Below, piece by piece: positions 1-13,800 of a DNA stretch of 64,000 nt. Source of the stretch: Purshia tridentata. Taxonomy: Eukaryota > Streptophyta > Magnoliopsida > Rosales > Rosaceae. Made by a program: the position numbers and the translations under genes. The notes beneath the pieces are model-generated. The model was given only the letters and a program-made list of their open reading frames with translations. It was not told the DNA's origin and ran no database searches. Location of the stretch: positions 1-64,000 of the forward strand of contig QANT01006867.1 of NCBI GenBank assembly GCA_003254885.1, in the 5' to 3' direction. How positions within the stretch are numbered: the stretch's first letter is position 1; each line of letters opens with the position of its first letter.

Positions 1-2980
1 TATGCATAAGTCATGTAACATATCTTCTTTTCATTCAGCGTGCTTCTCTTATTGCGCGTTAACTTGCACATTAAGATTAGGACAAATTTTTAACATTAGA
101 ATTATATTTATATTTCAAATTCAAACAAAGGTATCACTTTAAAATGACTTAAATTCGACCTTAAACTTGATTTTTGACTCAAATAAAGACAGACCGTTAC
201 AATTATTTTCAAACAATTAGAGCATGCCACGTTGACATGGTCACAGTTTTTTGAAGGCAACCTTATGCTTTAATAGTAATGTGAAGCAACTACAAGTTAA
301 AAAGTGGAAAAATTTTACACCATAACCACCTCATACCATACAATTATAGTTTTTACCTTTAGATGTTGATGAGTTAATAAATTTTCCATCTTTAAATTTA
401 TACAATGGCTACACAATCGATGTTCTTCAAGAAATTTGCACCTCACACAGTGCTTCTTCATTTTCCACCCTTTTATAAATATTTCAAGTTTTGCCTCATT
501 TAATCCATCTTCAAATTGAATATTTTGTAAATTTCTGCTCTCATACATAGAATGTGTGGGTTAAAAATTTGAATACTTCGACCAAAAACAAAAGGTTAAA
601 ATTGGAATATGATTATTAATTTTTTAAAAATTTAAATCACAGTATACTGTATAATTACACTTTTCTTTTCTCTTTTCTCTTTTTCTTTATTCTATTCCAC
701 CTTCCTCGTATCTCCTACGTGTAAAAAGACAAAAGCAAGTGATCTCACGTGACAACTGTCCCACACTCCCGTGTGGGACCCCCACGGAGCAGGTTCTGCG
801 AGGCTGCAAAAACGCTACCTTGCGCAGAGCGACACGCTGCTTCACCATTAAGTACCTGCAGGCGCAAGGTTGAAGGTTACCATTTGCCTACTGGGCCCTG
901 AATCTGTACGGACGTTTGGTGGGCCCCACCCACAAAAATCAATTTCGAAGTTGTTTTGTTTTGGATAAACTTAATTAAATAATGATCTCCTGCAGTGGGC
1001 TCCATGGGATCGTCGTTTCAGCTTTTTTGCCATCGAGGTTTTGGTTATCACGCCGCGACTTGAAGCATATAGACCGTCTACAACATGTTTTGATGTTTTC
1101 TGACGTCGCCGTCAAATCTTCGTCAGAATTAGCGCGGCAGCTTATCGTCGCTAAAAGTTTTTATTGCACGAAAATAATCGCACTTTAGTCTATATACTCC
1201 TTTTCCGTACAGTCCATTCCACAGTCTGCCATAATTAGACCATGCGCTCAAGCAAGCAGGCCTTATTATCCTGAACGAGTGAATTGTCCACTTTGTCCCT
1301 TCAAATTTCGATTATTTATAGACTCATCTGTTAATTATTTGGAATAAATGCAGCTAGACAGCCTAGTCTGCCTAGACATAATAAAAAGAAAGGAAATAAT
1401 CATGCCAATAAATAAATACAATATTAAATGGTAATAATACCATAATTAAATATGACAAGAAAATTGATGACATGACTATTACAATGCCCAATGTGCCACT
1501 ATTAACATTCGATGATCATCGAAGGATCACCAAAGGATCACTATAGCATCACCAAAGGATCAATAGATTGTAAATTTTACTGTATTCTCTTCACTCACTC
1601 AAGCTAGAGTCAAAACACTTTCCATAGAGCACCTATAACACTGTCACACTCATCCCTTGGGCAATGATTTACTTATACTTGATTTTTCACGTTTAAAGTA
1701 ATTAAGTTTTTATATATATTGAAAATACACTTATTTTATTTTATCTATTAAAAATTTAAAATTAGAAAAATACAAGAAAAAGCGAACAATTGTCCTCAAT
1801 GGGATTCAAACTCAATACCTACAAAGAGAAAAGGAGGCTAGGTGCCAAATATCTATGATTTGATACTAATAAGATTTTAATAATTTGTAGCGCTTTCTAA
1901 ATATCTATGATTTCAATGTTATTCTTATGCTAAACAAATATGTATTGATAAATTAAACTCGTTAATTAGAATATAAACCAAATTCGATAAGTTGATTTAT
2001 AATTGTGTTCATATTTGAATATAGCCAATTAGATTTATATCTTATATGTAAAAAACTATCATGTATAACCCTAATACTAAAATGTAGTGTAACTAATCAA
2101 TTAATGTGCTATAATATTTGTGAATAATGAATTTATATTTTCAATGTATAGATGTCTAAAAAATATATTTTTAGAATATAGCATCAATAATATTTACTCA
2201 TATTATCACGTAAATTGGTCAACATGGCATTATTACAGTTATACATAATACGCCTACCTGAAATAGTATTATGAACTTTGTGGTGTCGTTTTGGTTATAA
2301 TCACAATATTTGGCAATAATATCCAAAATTCAAAATGCATACAAGAAAATTCTCATTCAAACGTTTAATTATTATTATTATATGAAAAAAGGAATTTTTC
2401 TTGTGTGATGAGGAATGTGATTCCTTCCAATGAACCTAAAAGATCAACTTAAAAAAATGTGAATCCCATTAATTACCCTAAACCAAATTTCAAAATTGAG
2501 ATTCAAAAGGGTGTAGTATGTATGTGGTAAGAGGTTAGTATAAAGAAGTTAAAACAATTACCAAAATAATTATTATGCTCAATTTTAAAATTAATGTGAA
2601 CCATTTAATGACGCAGCCAAAGCATTGGTATTTCTTACAAGAAGAAGAAATCAAGCGTCTCTCGTCTTCCAATAACGCTCAGCCCAACCAAACCCAAACC
2701 CAAATCTAATTATTTGTATTACTTTTTCCTAAGTGCCCTCGTAATTTGTTCCAACTGAACCCCCCACACCCCAACATTTATCTGGGAGGTTAATCATCAT
2801 AACCCCCAATTCTGTGCCTAAAAACTGGGGAGGGGCAAAATCGTCATATAAGACGACAAATGATCCGTACTGTGAGTGAGAGGAGAGGGGCAAAATCGTC
2901 ATAAAATATTGGAATTGAGCCGTCAGAGCTTTCCTTGCAATTTCAACGAGAGCCTTCCTTTGCACGTCTCCGCCTTTTGC
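1..2980. other. Intergenic, AT-rich, upstream of AGO gene
   Basis: I see no credible gene here. Short open frames exist near 315-548 and 982-1188 but have no recognisable motif. A GC-richer island at about 740-935 has a CACGTG G-box, a 9-bp perfect hairpin and GTGGGACC and GTGGGCCC motifs, listed separately. The rest, about 1300-2700, is AT-rich with simple short repeats such as the GGATCACC-like units near 1520-1560. Confidence 0.6.
745..779. promoter_or_regulatory. G-box and 9-bp hairpin in GC-rich island
   Basis: A CACGTG palindrome lies at about 746-751. It is followed by the perfect inverted repeat GTCCCACAC (758-766) / GTGTGGGAC (771-779) with a 4-base loop. GTGGGACC and, near 918-930, GTGGGCCCCAC match the class of sites bound by TCP factors. 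CACGTG is the core bound by bHLH and bZIP factors. The island is over 2 kb from the AGO start, so the gene it serves is unknown and it may belong to a gene left of the window. The motifs are seen; the regulatory role is inference. Confidence 0.35.
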
Positions 2981-2990
2981 TATAAATATA
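2981..2990 (+). promoter_or_regulatory. TATA box of the AGO gene
   Basis: TATAAATATA lies 162 bases before the AGO start codon, which places the transcription start near 3010-3020 and gives a 5' leader of about 125-135 bases. The leader is rich in CTCTCT and holds a perfect 24-bp tandem duplication (3087-3110 and 3111-3134) ending just before the start codon at 3143. Confidence 0.7.
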
Positions 2991-3142
2991 TGCACACAGA
3001 CGGACACTAATATTCTACCCACTCTCACTCTCTTTGTCACTGTGGCAGTTATCTCTTCATCAACGAACTCTCTCTCCCTCTCTAAACTTACTCTCTCGCT
3101 TTCAACCTAACTTACTCTCTCGCTTTCAACCTAAAGAAGACA

Positions 3143-6100
3143 ATGTCGTCGTCGCGAGGTGGCCGAGGTCGCCATTCCGACGCGTCGTTTGGAGGGGACG
3201 CGAGGTCGTTTCAACGCGGCGGAGGCCGTGGCCGCGGACGAAACAGTGGCTCTAATCCGCAGTTCGAGGCAGGCGTAGGCTCTGGCCAGCGCGGCGGAGG
3301 AGGCCGCGGTCGAGGAAGAGCCGGAGGATCGGGCGTCGCTCCTGCTCCGGCTCCGGCGCCGGCTCAAACTTATGGTCCACCGCCGGATCGTACTCAAGCT
3401 CCACCGCCGGCTCGTACTCAAGCTCCACCGCCGGCTCGTACTCAAGCTCCACCGCCGGCTCGTACTCAAGCTCCACCGCCGACTCATACTCAAGCTCCTG
3501 CTCCGACGACTCTGCAGGCTTCGTCGAGTTCGGCTCCGCCTCCGGCTTCGACGCCTCAGGCGGTGGCTTCGCTGAGCGCCCAGATAGAGCAGAAACTCAC
3601 ATTGAAGGATCCGGCGGCGTCTCCTCAGTCGGCTCCACCTCCGGCGTCGTCCCAGGCTGATAGGTTTGCAGTGAGGCCGGGATTTGGTACTGTCGGGAGA
3701 CGAATCACTGTGAAGGCCAACCACTTCTTCGTTGAGGTTGCGGACAGAGATCTTCACCATTATGATGTGAGCTCTTAATTCAAATTTTTTTTTTTTGTGA
3801 ATTTTAACATTTATTTGTGATTGTGCTATTCATGTGTATTTGTACTGTTCAATGTCGTTTTACATAAAGAATCATTTATTTTTGTTTACTGAACTTTTTT
3901 TGTTTACTTGTTTTTTCAAAATAGTTGTTGCTATTTTCTTTTTTTTGTTATTTTTGGGAACCAAAATAAATTAGTTTGTTTTTTTTTCTTGTCGTTATTC
4001 AGTGCTTCTGAATCAGAAAATTTTTTTAGGAACCTTGAAATTGTTTTGATATTTTGAAAATGCCAGTAGTCGGGGAGTTTTCTCGGATTTTTTTTTTCTG
4101 TACTCGTTTTTTGTTTGTTCATGTTATTATTATTGCCATATTGTTGTGGTTTCTTGGGTATTTGATAAATTCAATTGATGGCCTTAGGTTTCAATCACCC
4201 CAGAAGTTACTTCAAAAAAGATCAACAGGGATGTTATTAATCAGCTTGTTCGTATGTACTCTGAGTCACATTTGGGAAAGAGAATGCCGGCCTATGATGG
4301 CAGGAAAAGCCTATATACAGCTGGGGCATTGCCATTTGATTCAAAGGAGTTTGTGGTTAAGTTACCTGAAAAAGATGGTCGTGCCGGGCCGTCAGCTTCA
4401 AAGAGGTATTTTCCCAGTGAGGTGTCACTGCTTGTTTGTCCTTTTGTTTTCCTATATGTATATTTTTTATAGTTCTTTTCTGGTTTCTGAACTTAATTGT
4501 ATTTGATTGCTCTACTCATTTAAACCTGCAGGAAGGATAGAGAGTTTAAGGTGGCTGTCAAATTGGCCAATAAGCCTGACATTTATCAACTACAACAGTT
4601 CTTACGCAGCAGACATCTTGAAATGCCTCAAGAGGCTATACAAGTTCTTGATGTTGTTCTGAGGGCCACACCATCTGAAAAGTAATGTCTCTGTTTGTTA
4701 AAAATGTGTATAGTTTTTTGTTTTAAATTTTTATGACTTGGTTTTCTCACTGTTGTTGGAATTTTGTATTTTCTTTCACAGGTACACTGTTGTCGGGAGA
4801 TCATTTTTCTCCACTGAGCTTGGGCAGCCAGGCGACCTTGGTGATGGTCTGGAATTCTGGAGAGGATTTTACCAGAGTCTGAGGCCAATCCAGATGGGAC
4901 TGTCGCTCAATGTTGGTAAGGCTCCACCTACATTTCACTGTCTTAAGAATTATTCTAAGTCGGTCAATAAAAATGCCATGGCTTCATGTTCTATTTCAAT
5001 GTTGCAGATGTGTCTGCCAGATCTTTTTATGAACCCATACTGGTGACTGAATTTCTTGCTAAGCATTTTCACTATCGAGATCTGTCCAGGCCTTTGCCTG
5101 AGCGTGATTGTATTAAGGTATTCACCACTTTCCTGTTAGTCACCATAAATTGTGTGCTAATTTTTTGAATGTGAAGCACAAGTTAATCATAACATTTATA
5201 GGTTATATTATATGGATCTGTTAGCATATAAGCTGAATATGTTAACATGAAGCTACATTGAATTTCACCATGTAATCGGTTGTTTGTATGCATTTTGTCT
5301 TCAAGGCTATTCGAGTGCAAACAGCTTATTGTGTATGATTTTGACTTGGTAACATTCTGGATATCACTTCCATTGAATTACATTGCAAGTATCCACAAAG
5401 ATAATATTCTTGCCTTGTGCTATCTACTCACTTCTGCCTGTTCAGAAATATTTACTCGTATATCTTTCTTTCTTTTGACATAAGTGATTGTGACATTCTA
5501 TTACTTACAGGTGAAGAAAGCTTTGAAGGGGTTAAAGGTGATGCCTACTTATAGGTCAAATGGATCTTACAGAATCACAGGGCTTACTGCAGAACCCTTG
5601 AGCAAAGTGATGTGAGTTTTGAACTGTTTGCATAAATGTTTATTTGCATATATCAGAATATTCATGCTAGTATATCAGTATTTGTTTGAAGCATTTTTAC
5701 TTAATTTGCAATGTGATCAGAACTATGCAGAAGAAGGGAAAAAGTAAAATGTGGTTATGTTAGGATTGCATATGGGAGTGACATAGAATGGCAAATTCTT
5801 TATACATACACATGTTTTGTTTGATTCAACTTATTATTCAACTTTGTTTTCTAGGTTTACTCGTGAAGACAAACAAACCAAAATTTCAATTGCTCAATAC
5901 TACCGTGAGACGTACAATATTGGACTCAAATATGTGGCTCTTCCTGCCCTCAAAGCTGGGAGTGATTCTAAACCTGTTTATTTGCCTATGGAGGTTATCT
6001 CTTGTTCTTGACTTTATAAGACTTTTATCTATTATATTGATTTTCTTGTAACAATATATAAATCGTCTTAAGATAGGTTATTTATCTATTTATATTTTGT

Positions 6101-8368
6101 ACAGCTTTGCTCAATTGTTCCTGGACAGAGATACACCAGGAAACTTAATGAGAAACAAGTAACAGCCCTACTAAGAGCAACTTGTCAACGCCCTGCAGAC
6201 AGGGAAAATAATATAAAACAGGTATACCTATGTTTTTCTTGACAATGAATGGATTTCTGTACATAATATTGATCATGGATGAATTTTATCTTGTTTGTTG
6301 TGCTTGTGTTGCTACATCTATGCAGATGGTTCGACAGAACAATTATAACAGGGATGTCCTGATAAAGGAGGAATTTGGAATACAAGTGAGAGAAGAAATG
6401 GCAATGGTTGATGCTCGTGTTTTGCCATCTCCACAGGTAATGATGGGTTCATATTTAATTTGAGCAGAAGTACTAGCGATAATCTTCCGTTTTGCACTGA
6501 ATGTTTACTTTGATGGCCGCAGCTGATTTACCATAAAACTGGGCGTGAACCAATGGAAAATCCCTCGAATGGCGCGTGGAACATGATGAACAAGGTGGGG
6601 GGTAGTGGCTTTCACATTTTTTAGTTGAATTTGGTAATTATGTGTATGCTGAACAACAATGCATGTGTGTCAGTTCTTTTTTTTTTTTTTTCTCAACTTC
6701 ATGTAGTATTTGTTCTAAAAGCTTAGTATTTGTGCAATTGAAGTGATCAAGTGCAGGTTAATGTGCCTGATTTTGTTGTTGTAATTCTGGTTTTTCAGAA
6801 AATGGTTAATGGTGGCAAAGTGGAATTCTGGGCGTTTATCAGTTTCTCCCGATGGCGCGAGGACTTAAGCTCTCAATTCTGTGGGGATTTGGTCAATATG
6901 TGCAACAGTAAGGGGGTGGTATGTGTTTTTTTTTTTCTGAAACTGATTCCTTTCTGTGCCATTTATGCCCTGAAGTGCTTTAATCATGACCCCTGAAGTG
7001 CTTTAATCTTGACCAAATTGTCCTTTCTAGGAATTCTTTCCCAGACCTTTGCTTCCCTTACAGTCGGCTCATCCTGGGCAAATTGAGAGGGTGCTCAGAG
7101 ATATTCACAAGTCATCTGTCCAGAAATTTGATGAAATGGGGCAAACGGGGAAGCAACTCCAATTATTAATTATCATTTTGCCTGATTTAACTGGATCTTA
7201 TGGTGAGTGGCAAACCAGGACCCAATACTTTGTTGTCTTGCTGTAGAGTCATGCTTAAAGTTTTTTGTCTTGCTAATTGCAGGGATGATAAAACGAATCT
7301 GTGAAACAGAACTGGGCATTGTCTCTCAATGCTGTCAGCCTAAGGCAGCAGGGAAGCTTAGTAAGCAATACTTGGAGAATCTGGCACTGAAAATTAATGT
7401 GAAGGTTTGTTCTCTATGCCTTGTGCTTTACCACTTCTTTTTGTCTTTTGGCCATTAAAATTTTTATTAAGTATTTAAAGTTTTGTAGGTTGGCGGTCGG
7501 AACACTGTTTTAAATGATGCCATTCAAAGGAGGATTCCTCTTGTTTCTGATCGGCCCACTATTATCTTTGGTGCGGATGTTACTCACCCCCAACCGGGGG
7601 AGGACAGTAGCCCATCTATAGCAGCGGTAAGTTGAGTCTTCTACTATTCCATTAATGAAAGCTCTTGCTGTTGTATTAACCTTTTAGTTTACCCTTAATA
7701 GGTGGTGGCCTCAATGGATTGGCCGGAGATCACTAAGTACAGGGGAATTGTTTCAGCACAAGCTCACCGCGAAGAAATAATCCAAGATCTATACAAGACC
7801 CGTCAGGACCCTGTGAGGGGTTTGGTTAAGGAAGGAATGATCAGGTAAGGAGGTCTGCCTGTACTATTTTATTTTATTTTATTTTTCCTTTAACAAGTAT
7901 TTTTTCTTATGCCTGCTTGTTGTCATTTCTTTAGGGAGCATTTGATTGCATTCCGAAGATCAACCGGCCATAAACCACACAGAATTATCTTCTACAGGTA
8001 TGAGTGTTTTCATCTGTGATCAACTATGTCACACTGATATCTTTGTTTTGAAAGGAACAGTTGCTGATATCTGTTTTTTATGTTACTTGACAGAGATGGA
8101 GTAAGTGAAGGCCAATTCAGTCAAGTTCTGCTGTATGAGATGGATGCCATAAGAAAGGTATCTTCCTGAATATTAGAATTCTGTCTTATTTCTGGAGTTG
8201 AGGTGGGATGGATTGAAATTAGAGCAAGTGGAAGAAAGAACAACTACTGTGGATTAATATTACTAGTATGTAACCAAATTTTTTCTTTTATTTGGTTGCT
8301 GACTAAATCTAATGATGCTCTTAATCTGTTGCAACTTAGATGTGTCTAGTGTCTAGTATGACAGAGAG

Positions 8369-8413
<45 letters not shown>

Positions 8414-9403
8414 AACTCAAATGTTTGACACTTTTTCCAGGCCTGTGTCTCTTTGGAGGAGAATTATCTCCCACCTGTTACTTTTGTGGTGGTGCAGAAA
8501 AGGCATCATACTCGCCTATTCCCTGCTGATTACAGAAATCGTAATGAGATGGATAGGAGTTCCAATGTTCTGCCAGGTTTTGAGTTTAGCTGCTTTGTGA
8601 TGAACTAATATACATTATTCCCTTTTAGAGAATTAACTGTTTGTACCTTGTGTGTTTAGGCACTGTTGTTGACACAAAGATTTGCCACCCGACAGAATTT
8701 GATTTTTATCTCAACAGTCATGCTGGAATTCAGGTACTAGTTTAGCTACTTGTATATTTTTCCTAGTGTTGTTTGCTGGAAGATCCCCTGCTCCCCTTCT
8801 GGGGATGTATTTGGGTGCTATGCTCTGCTCTGCTCAGCTAAATATGAACATCTTCCATTTAATCTGTTGTATTGGGTATAATTTGAATTTGCAGGGTACT
8901 AGCCGTCCAACACACTATCATGTGCTGTATGATGAAAACAATTTCACTGCTGATATTCTGCAAATTTTAACCAACAACTTGTGCTACACGTAAGTATACA
9001 ATGATCTCAATGGATTTTTTTTGCGCTTGTGCTATGTGTTCTGGAAACATTTATGTTTGACTACTAAATTTTATGCCAAATACTTTTTCTAGGTATGCAA
9101 GGTGCACACGATCGGTTTCCATAGGTGAGAGCTTGTGTCGACTTTTTACCCCCTTTGTATTGTTCTTAATTTTTCATAAATTATGCATTTGATGATTGGT
9201 CACCACTGATGATTAAATGATATATTGTACGTGTAGTGCCTCCTGCATATTATGCTCACCTGGCTGCTTTCCGAGCACGATATTACATGGAGGGGGAATC
9301 GTCAGATGGAGGTTCTGTAACTGGTTCTTCAACTGGGAGTTCAATTATTCGAACCGTTCCCAAGATCCTAGGAAATGTGCAGGAAGTGATGTTCTTCTGC
9401 TGA
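3143..9403 (+). CDS. AGO5: Argonaute protein, AGO5/MEL1-like
   Basis: Small-RNA-guided slicer of the AGO family. Exons: 3143-3766, 4188-4405, 4532-4681, 4782-4915, 5008-5117, 5511-5611, 5855-5993, 6105-6221, 6326-6436, 6523-6594, 6799-6918, 7031-7202, 7283-7404, 7489-7626, 7702-7844, 7935-7997, 8094-8157, 8441-8576, 8660-8733, 8895-8989, 9093-9124, 9237-9403. They join into an unbroken 1,033-residue frame. The N-terminus (about 1-65) is RGG/RG-rich, a segment known in plant AGOs to be methylated and bound by Tudor proteins. Next comes a Pro/Ala/Gln stretch with RTQAPPPA repeats (83-114). PAZ lies at about 370-500 and PIWI at about 670-990. The catalytic residues seen are Asp760 (GADVTHP), Asp846 (YRDGVSEGQ) and His986 ([13 protein letters not shown]), so slicing should be possible. 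The protein ends in MFFC. Assignment to the AGO5/MEL1 clade (germline phasiRNA loading) rests on N-terminal style and overall resemblance; AGO1/10 is less likely. Confidence 0.93.
3389..3484 (+). repeat. Coding 24-bp minisatellite in AGO exon 1
   Basis: Four consecutive 24-base units (3389-3412, 3413-3436, 3437-3460, 3461-3484) encode RTQAPPPA, the last unit slightly changed (ending PPPT). Degenerate units flank them on both sides. The period is a multiple of three, so unit gain or loss keeps the reading frame and only changes the length of the disordered linker. Confidence 0.9.
8372..8412 (+). repeat. Compound (CT)n(TA)n microsatellite in AGO intron 17
   Basis: A CT run passes straight into a TA run about 28 bases before the acceptor of exon 18 (8441). 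The pyrimidine-rich part lies within the branch-point/polypyrimidine zone, so length change could in principle affect splicing; that effect is inference. Confidence 0.85.
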
Positions 9404-10812
9404 GCTAACTCTCTAATTTTGTGGTGATGAAACTGGCTTTTCTTTTTGGTTATGGTCTTTTTGGGGCACCTGTTTTTGTTACCATCGGTGTTCTATCCAT
9501 ACAATTAAGTCACAGCTGACGTGATCTGAAGAATGAGACATCTTATATTTTATATGGGTCAGTCCTTGGCCCCTGACTTTTTGCTTAGTGTCAACTGTTA
9601 ATAGTGCCGCTGGATATGAATTCTGTCAAAATCAGTTTAGATGATATAATTTGTTTGACCAAAATGAAAGAAAAGATAATTTGAATTTCTGTAGCTTGAC
9701 ATTACAATCCAACTCTCTCTTTAGTTATCTTGAAGCAGTTTGGCTTTTTAAGAGTGTCTTTATCAGAATGTCTTGGAAACACTGCTTGAAGTGGGCCTAT
9801 TTTGCACCAGTTAAAACACTTTGCTAGAGTAAGGTGTTGAGGGTTACTTGGTGTAAACTTTGGAAGTGCATTCTGAATTTATGACAGCCTAGAATCACTG
9901 CCCTCAATTTAGAAACCAGTATATAGCTGGGGGGGAGGAGAAAAACAAGTTCTTGCCTATATATATTAGATTTCAGTGTTCATTATAAACTAACTTATAC
10001 CAAGTTAACATCCCAAAAAAATGTATCCATCCAACGATTAGGTCAGTTCCAATTTCTAAATTCTAGGGAGAGTTTGACATAATTTTGGGACAAAAAAGTC
10101 CCCCCCCCCCCTTCGTGTATTCAAAATAAATAAGGGTGGTTTTCAATTCCTTCGTTGTCTTTGAAATGGAACTAACACCAGTCTCGGAGTTATAATATGA
10201 CCAACTTATTTGATATACTCTCACTGAATTTTTTAACAAATTTTTAATGAGGCAATTATCCTAATGGGGGAAAATCTAAATGGGAGGGAATGCTGTTATA
10301 TGGACCAATGGATGACCACCCCAGTGGTTTTCCTATTCTAAATTCATGGAACCTACTTTTTCTTTTATAATCAATTATTACTATCCTTATAGTTACTACC
10401 TACCTTAGTAATTAAGAACTTTTATCTAAATATTGGTAGCTAAAAGCCTAAAACTAACTTCATAATAATTGAAACTAAGCAAACATAAACAAAAACATAT
10501 GAGCTCAATTAAGGCCCGACACGAAGTTTTGTATAAACTAATATCTCACTGAACCAATTACTAGTAATGTATTAATTTACAACATTTCAACAGAGCTATG
10601 TGTGTAATTGTACATGGTTGATGAAAAAAAATGAACTCAGGAAAAAATAAGAAAGAAAAGCCACGAACCTATTGCGTACTGAACAGCCAAACGGGGTTAT
10701 GAAAATTATAGCACATGGTCTTGCTGGTTGCTACAAATATAAACCAGCAAGAGAATAAATATACAATGGAAAAAGAAAAAAAATGGTAGCCCCAGATGTT
10801 TTGAACCATATG
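9404..10812. other. Intergenic between convergent AGO and aspartic protease genes
   Basis: Holds the two 3' untranslated regions. I see no further gene. Notable only for an 11-base C run near 10099-10110 and AT-rich filler. Confidence 0.6.
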
Positions 10813-13800
10813 CTATAAAAACCTGAAGCTTCCTAGCATGGGTATGATGAGAACAAGGAAAGCCACCATGCTTGCTGGTATCAGCTGATCATTATTATGC
10901 AGAGAAGTGCTGTCACTAAGCTGCCCTGCATTGACATATTCACTTTTTCCAGAGCTACTAGTTGCAGAGACATTAACTGACATTGAACCTAAAAGGATAT
11001 ATATAATACAAGGGATCAGATACAAAGGAATGATTGCATAAAATTGCTTTCAGGTAGGAATGTTGAAACTTACAGTCATAGTTAGCCCATCCAATTCGTT
11101 GACCAGCCAAATCATAAACAACTATTTTGTCTTTTAAGACGAGGTCTGGAAGAAGGAAGATCATGTTAATGTTAATTTATATCCAATATGCATAAACTAG
11201 TGCAACAAACTGTGGAAGGAAGTGGTCTAGAATCTATACTATATATTAGGCAATGAAAAGTATCCAAATTTGGTGTCCATACCTCCTAGAATTGTTATTG
11301 CTGAACCTTGAATTTTCTGAAGGCCAATGCACCACCTTGCAGCACCTGCCTGTAAGAAGAAGTTTTCCCATCTCAGCTAAAGATTCAGACGGCAAAACCA
11401 AAATTCTACATGAGGTTATAAAAAAAGAACAAGAAATGCAGGGATAGTGTAAAGCGTATAGCTTGAAAAAAATCTTTTCCCATTTCGAATAAATAACAGT
11501 GCTGATGAGTAGAGACCAAAGTAAATGGAGGAAATGGTGAAGAAAAAGCAGCAGAATGTATCCTAAGCAATAGTCAAGAAGACATATATGCAATTGGAGA
11601 ATGAATCTGAAGGACTGTTCATTAGAAGAGGCAGATGCATTTCACTCCAACTCAGCAACATTTTATGTGAAATAGAGTGTCCAAGCATGTCCCCAGTAAA
11701 TGAAAATAACTGAAAAAGAAAACTTACAACAGAACTCTGCCGTATAAGGTAGTCTTGAGGTCTCAGAATCAGGGATGCGCCACCAGCAAAGTTTAAACTC
11801 ACTTGAGGAAATACATCATTGATACTGAACAACAAATAAGCATACATTTCAGATTAAAATATTTACAAATGAGAAAGCACTGAGTGAAGAAAGAACGGAG
11901 ATAAATCAATCCAGAAAGTGAACCTGGATGGGATTAAATAACACTGATTTCCATTGGAAACAACAGGCTGTACAGATTGTGAAACAGATGCTGTAATCTG
12001 CATGAAAAAACATAGTTCAAATTTCTCCAACTTTGTGAAATTCAAGACTTAGTCTCATCACCAGAAATATTGACTAAATTAACATCTAAAAGAGCATGAT
12101 GTTTTTCATTTTTTTCTCTTGAAGCATCAGAATGATGTTCTAAACAGACTAATTATGACTAGGAAATCGCATAACTAAGACTTACAGCATTGATAAAAGG
12201 ATCATAAGCTTCTGATGCAAGGTATGCCAAAGTTGTACCAGAATCAACTATGGTTCCTCGGTTGCTTGACGTTGCAAACACTGCTGGATCAATGGGCAAT
12301 GGTTGCCCATTGACAGAAATGCTCTGCAGATTCAAGTTATAATGTGGCCTGAAACATTGAATTTCCCAATGATTAGTCAAAACACCACATTAAATGATTA
12401 AAATTTCAGGGGTAATATTGTAAGATGTGCAGTGTAACTATAATAGAAAGGAACGTACTGTGATGGGACAAGCGGGCTATAGATTATATTTGGTTCCACA
12501 ATCTCGCCAATAACCAATACACCTCCACCACCATCATCTCCCCTCAAGCAGTGGGAGAAGACATTTGGTGCTACTCCTTGTGAGGACAATTGGGAGATGA
12601 CAGACATACCCTGTTGGCCAAACCCAAAGATCCCATCAACTGCTCTATCTGACTTTGTCAAGTCTCCAGTCTGCAAGGTGCTACACCTGTTTTTACCATC
12701 CAAGGAATGACTTCCAAGAGTCGAGCAAAATGTACAAAAGGGTATAAATCAATTATTTAACTTGGGAAGACTAGTTATAAGCTCACCCAAAGACAATGGA
12801 AGCTGAAGAATTTGCTGTTAAAGAACCCTCAAGAATCGTGTCAAGATGCAACAAGTCCGATACATAATAACCCGATGTCCCACTGCCATCTCCATACTGG
12901 AATGTGTATGTGCACTGGTTATTTTGAGTGGAACATTCGGAATCAGAGGATTGAATCCCAAGACTGCATCTTCGATCTGAACAAGAAACCAATTGTGACG
13001 TTGAGGAGCTTCCGGGATCAAAGAAATTGAGCTCAATCTGTAAGAATTACAAGAAATCATTTTGAAAACTATATCATCATGGCTCCCAGGTTTTCACAAA
13101 CTCAAAATCATTGAAACCATAAAAGGAATTCGTAAAGAAATGTGAGTTTTACCTGGAGTCCACTTGTTTCAGGGCAACCATTGCAGGAACCACAACTGAC
13201 CCATAGAACATCACTTCCAGTATCAATCTGCACATAATAATCTCTTGGAGGAGAGCCCAATTGCAGTTTTGTAAAATAAAGCCTATAAAAGAGGAATAAA
13301 TTGTAAGAAAAGCATAAGATTTCGTAAGAATCCTCCAAAATGCTAAATGCCCATGACTGTTAAGAAAAGTAAAGCTTGAAACTGGACAGAAGCCAAAGCA
13401 AAATTTTATTGACCACTAAGGAAAATAGATAGCAACAGCAAATAAGGAGCACACCCAGAAAATAATTAAGAAAAATGAGCATAAAAATTATAGAAACTTT
13501 TGAGGAAACAAATAAAGAAACATAAGGGATGATAAACAATCAATCAACCACAGAAGGGAACTGATTTGAAAGAAAGAAACGAATCCAAAAATGGAAACCA
13601 TTATCCACAAAATCAAATCAAACCCCACATAACGTTCACAGCCACACAATAATATCACATGAAAAACAAAAAGTGAGAAACACACAAATCAAAGAAAACC
13701 CATTTCACAAAACTGTGATTGAGAAACAGAGGAAGTGAGGGATTACCCAACGCGGAACGGATCGAAGGTCCCCTGGACAATGAAATCAACGACGCCGTTT

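Noticed and set aside
315-548. Open frame of 77 codons with a few Cys and His residues on the minus strand
   Set aside because: ATG start but no recognisable domain, AT-rich composition like its surroundings, and no neighbouring exon that extends it.
3131-3760. Long Arg/Ser-rich open frame antisense to AGO exon 1
   Set aside because: Shadow of the GC-rich, repetitive exon 1; the sense strand encodes a clear Argonaute tail continuing through 22 exons.
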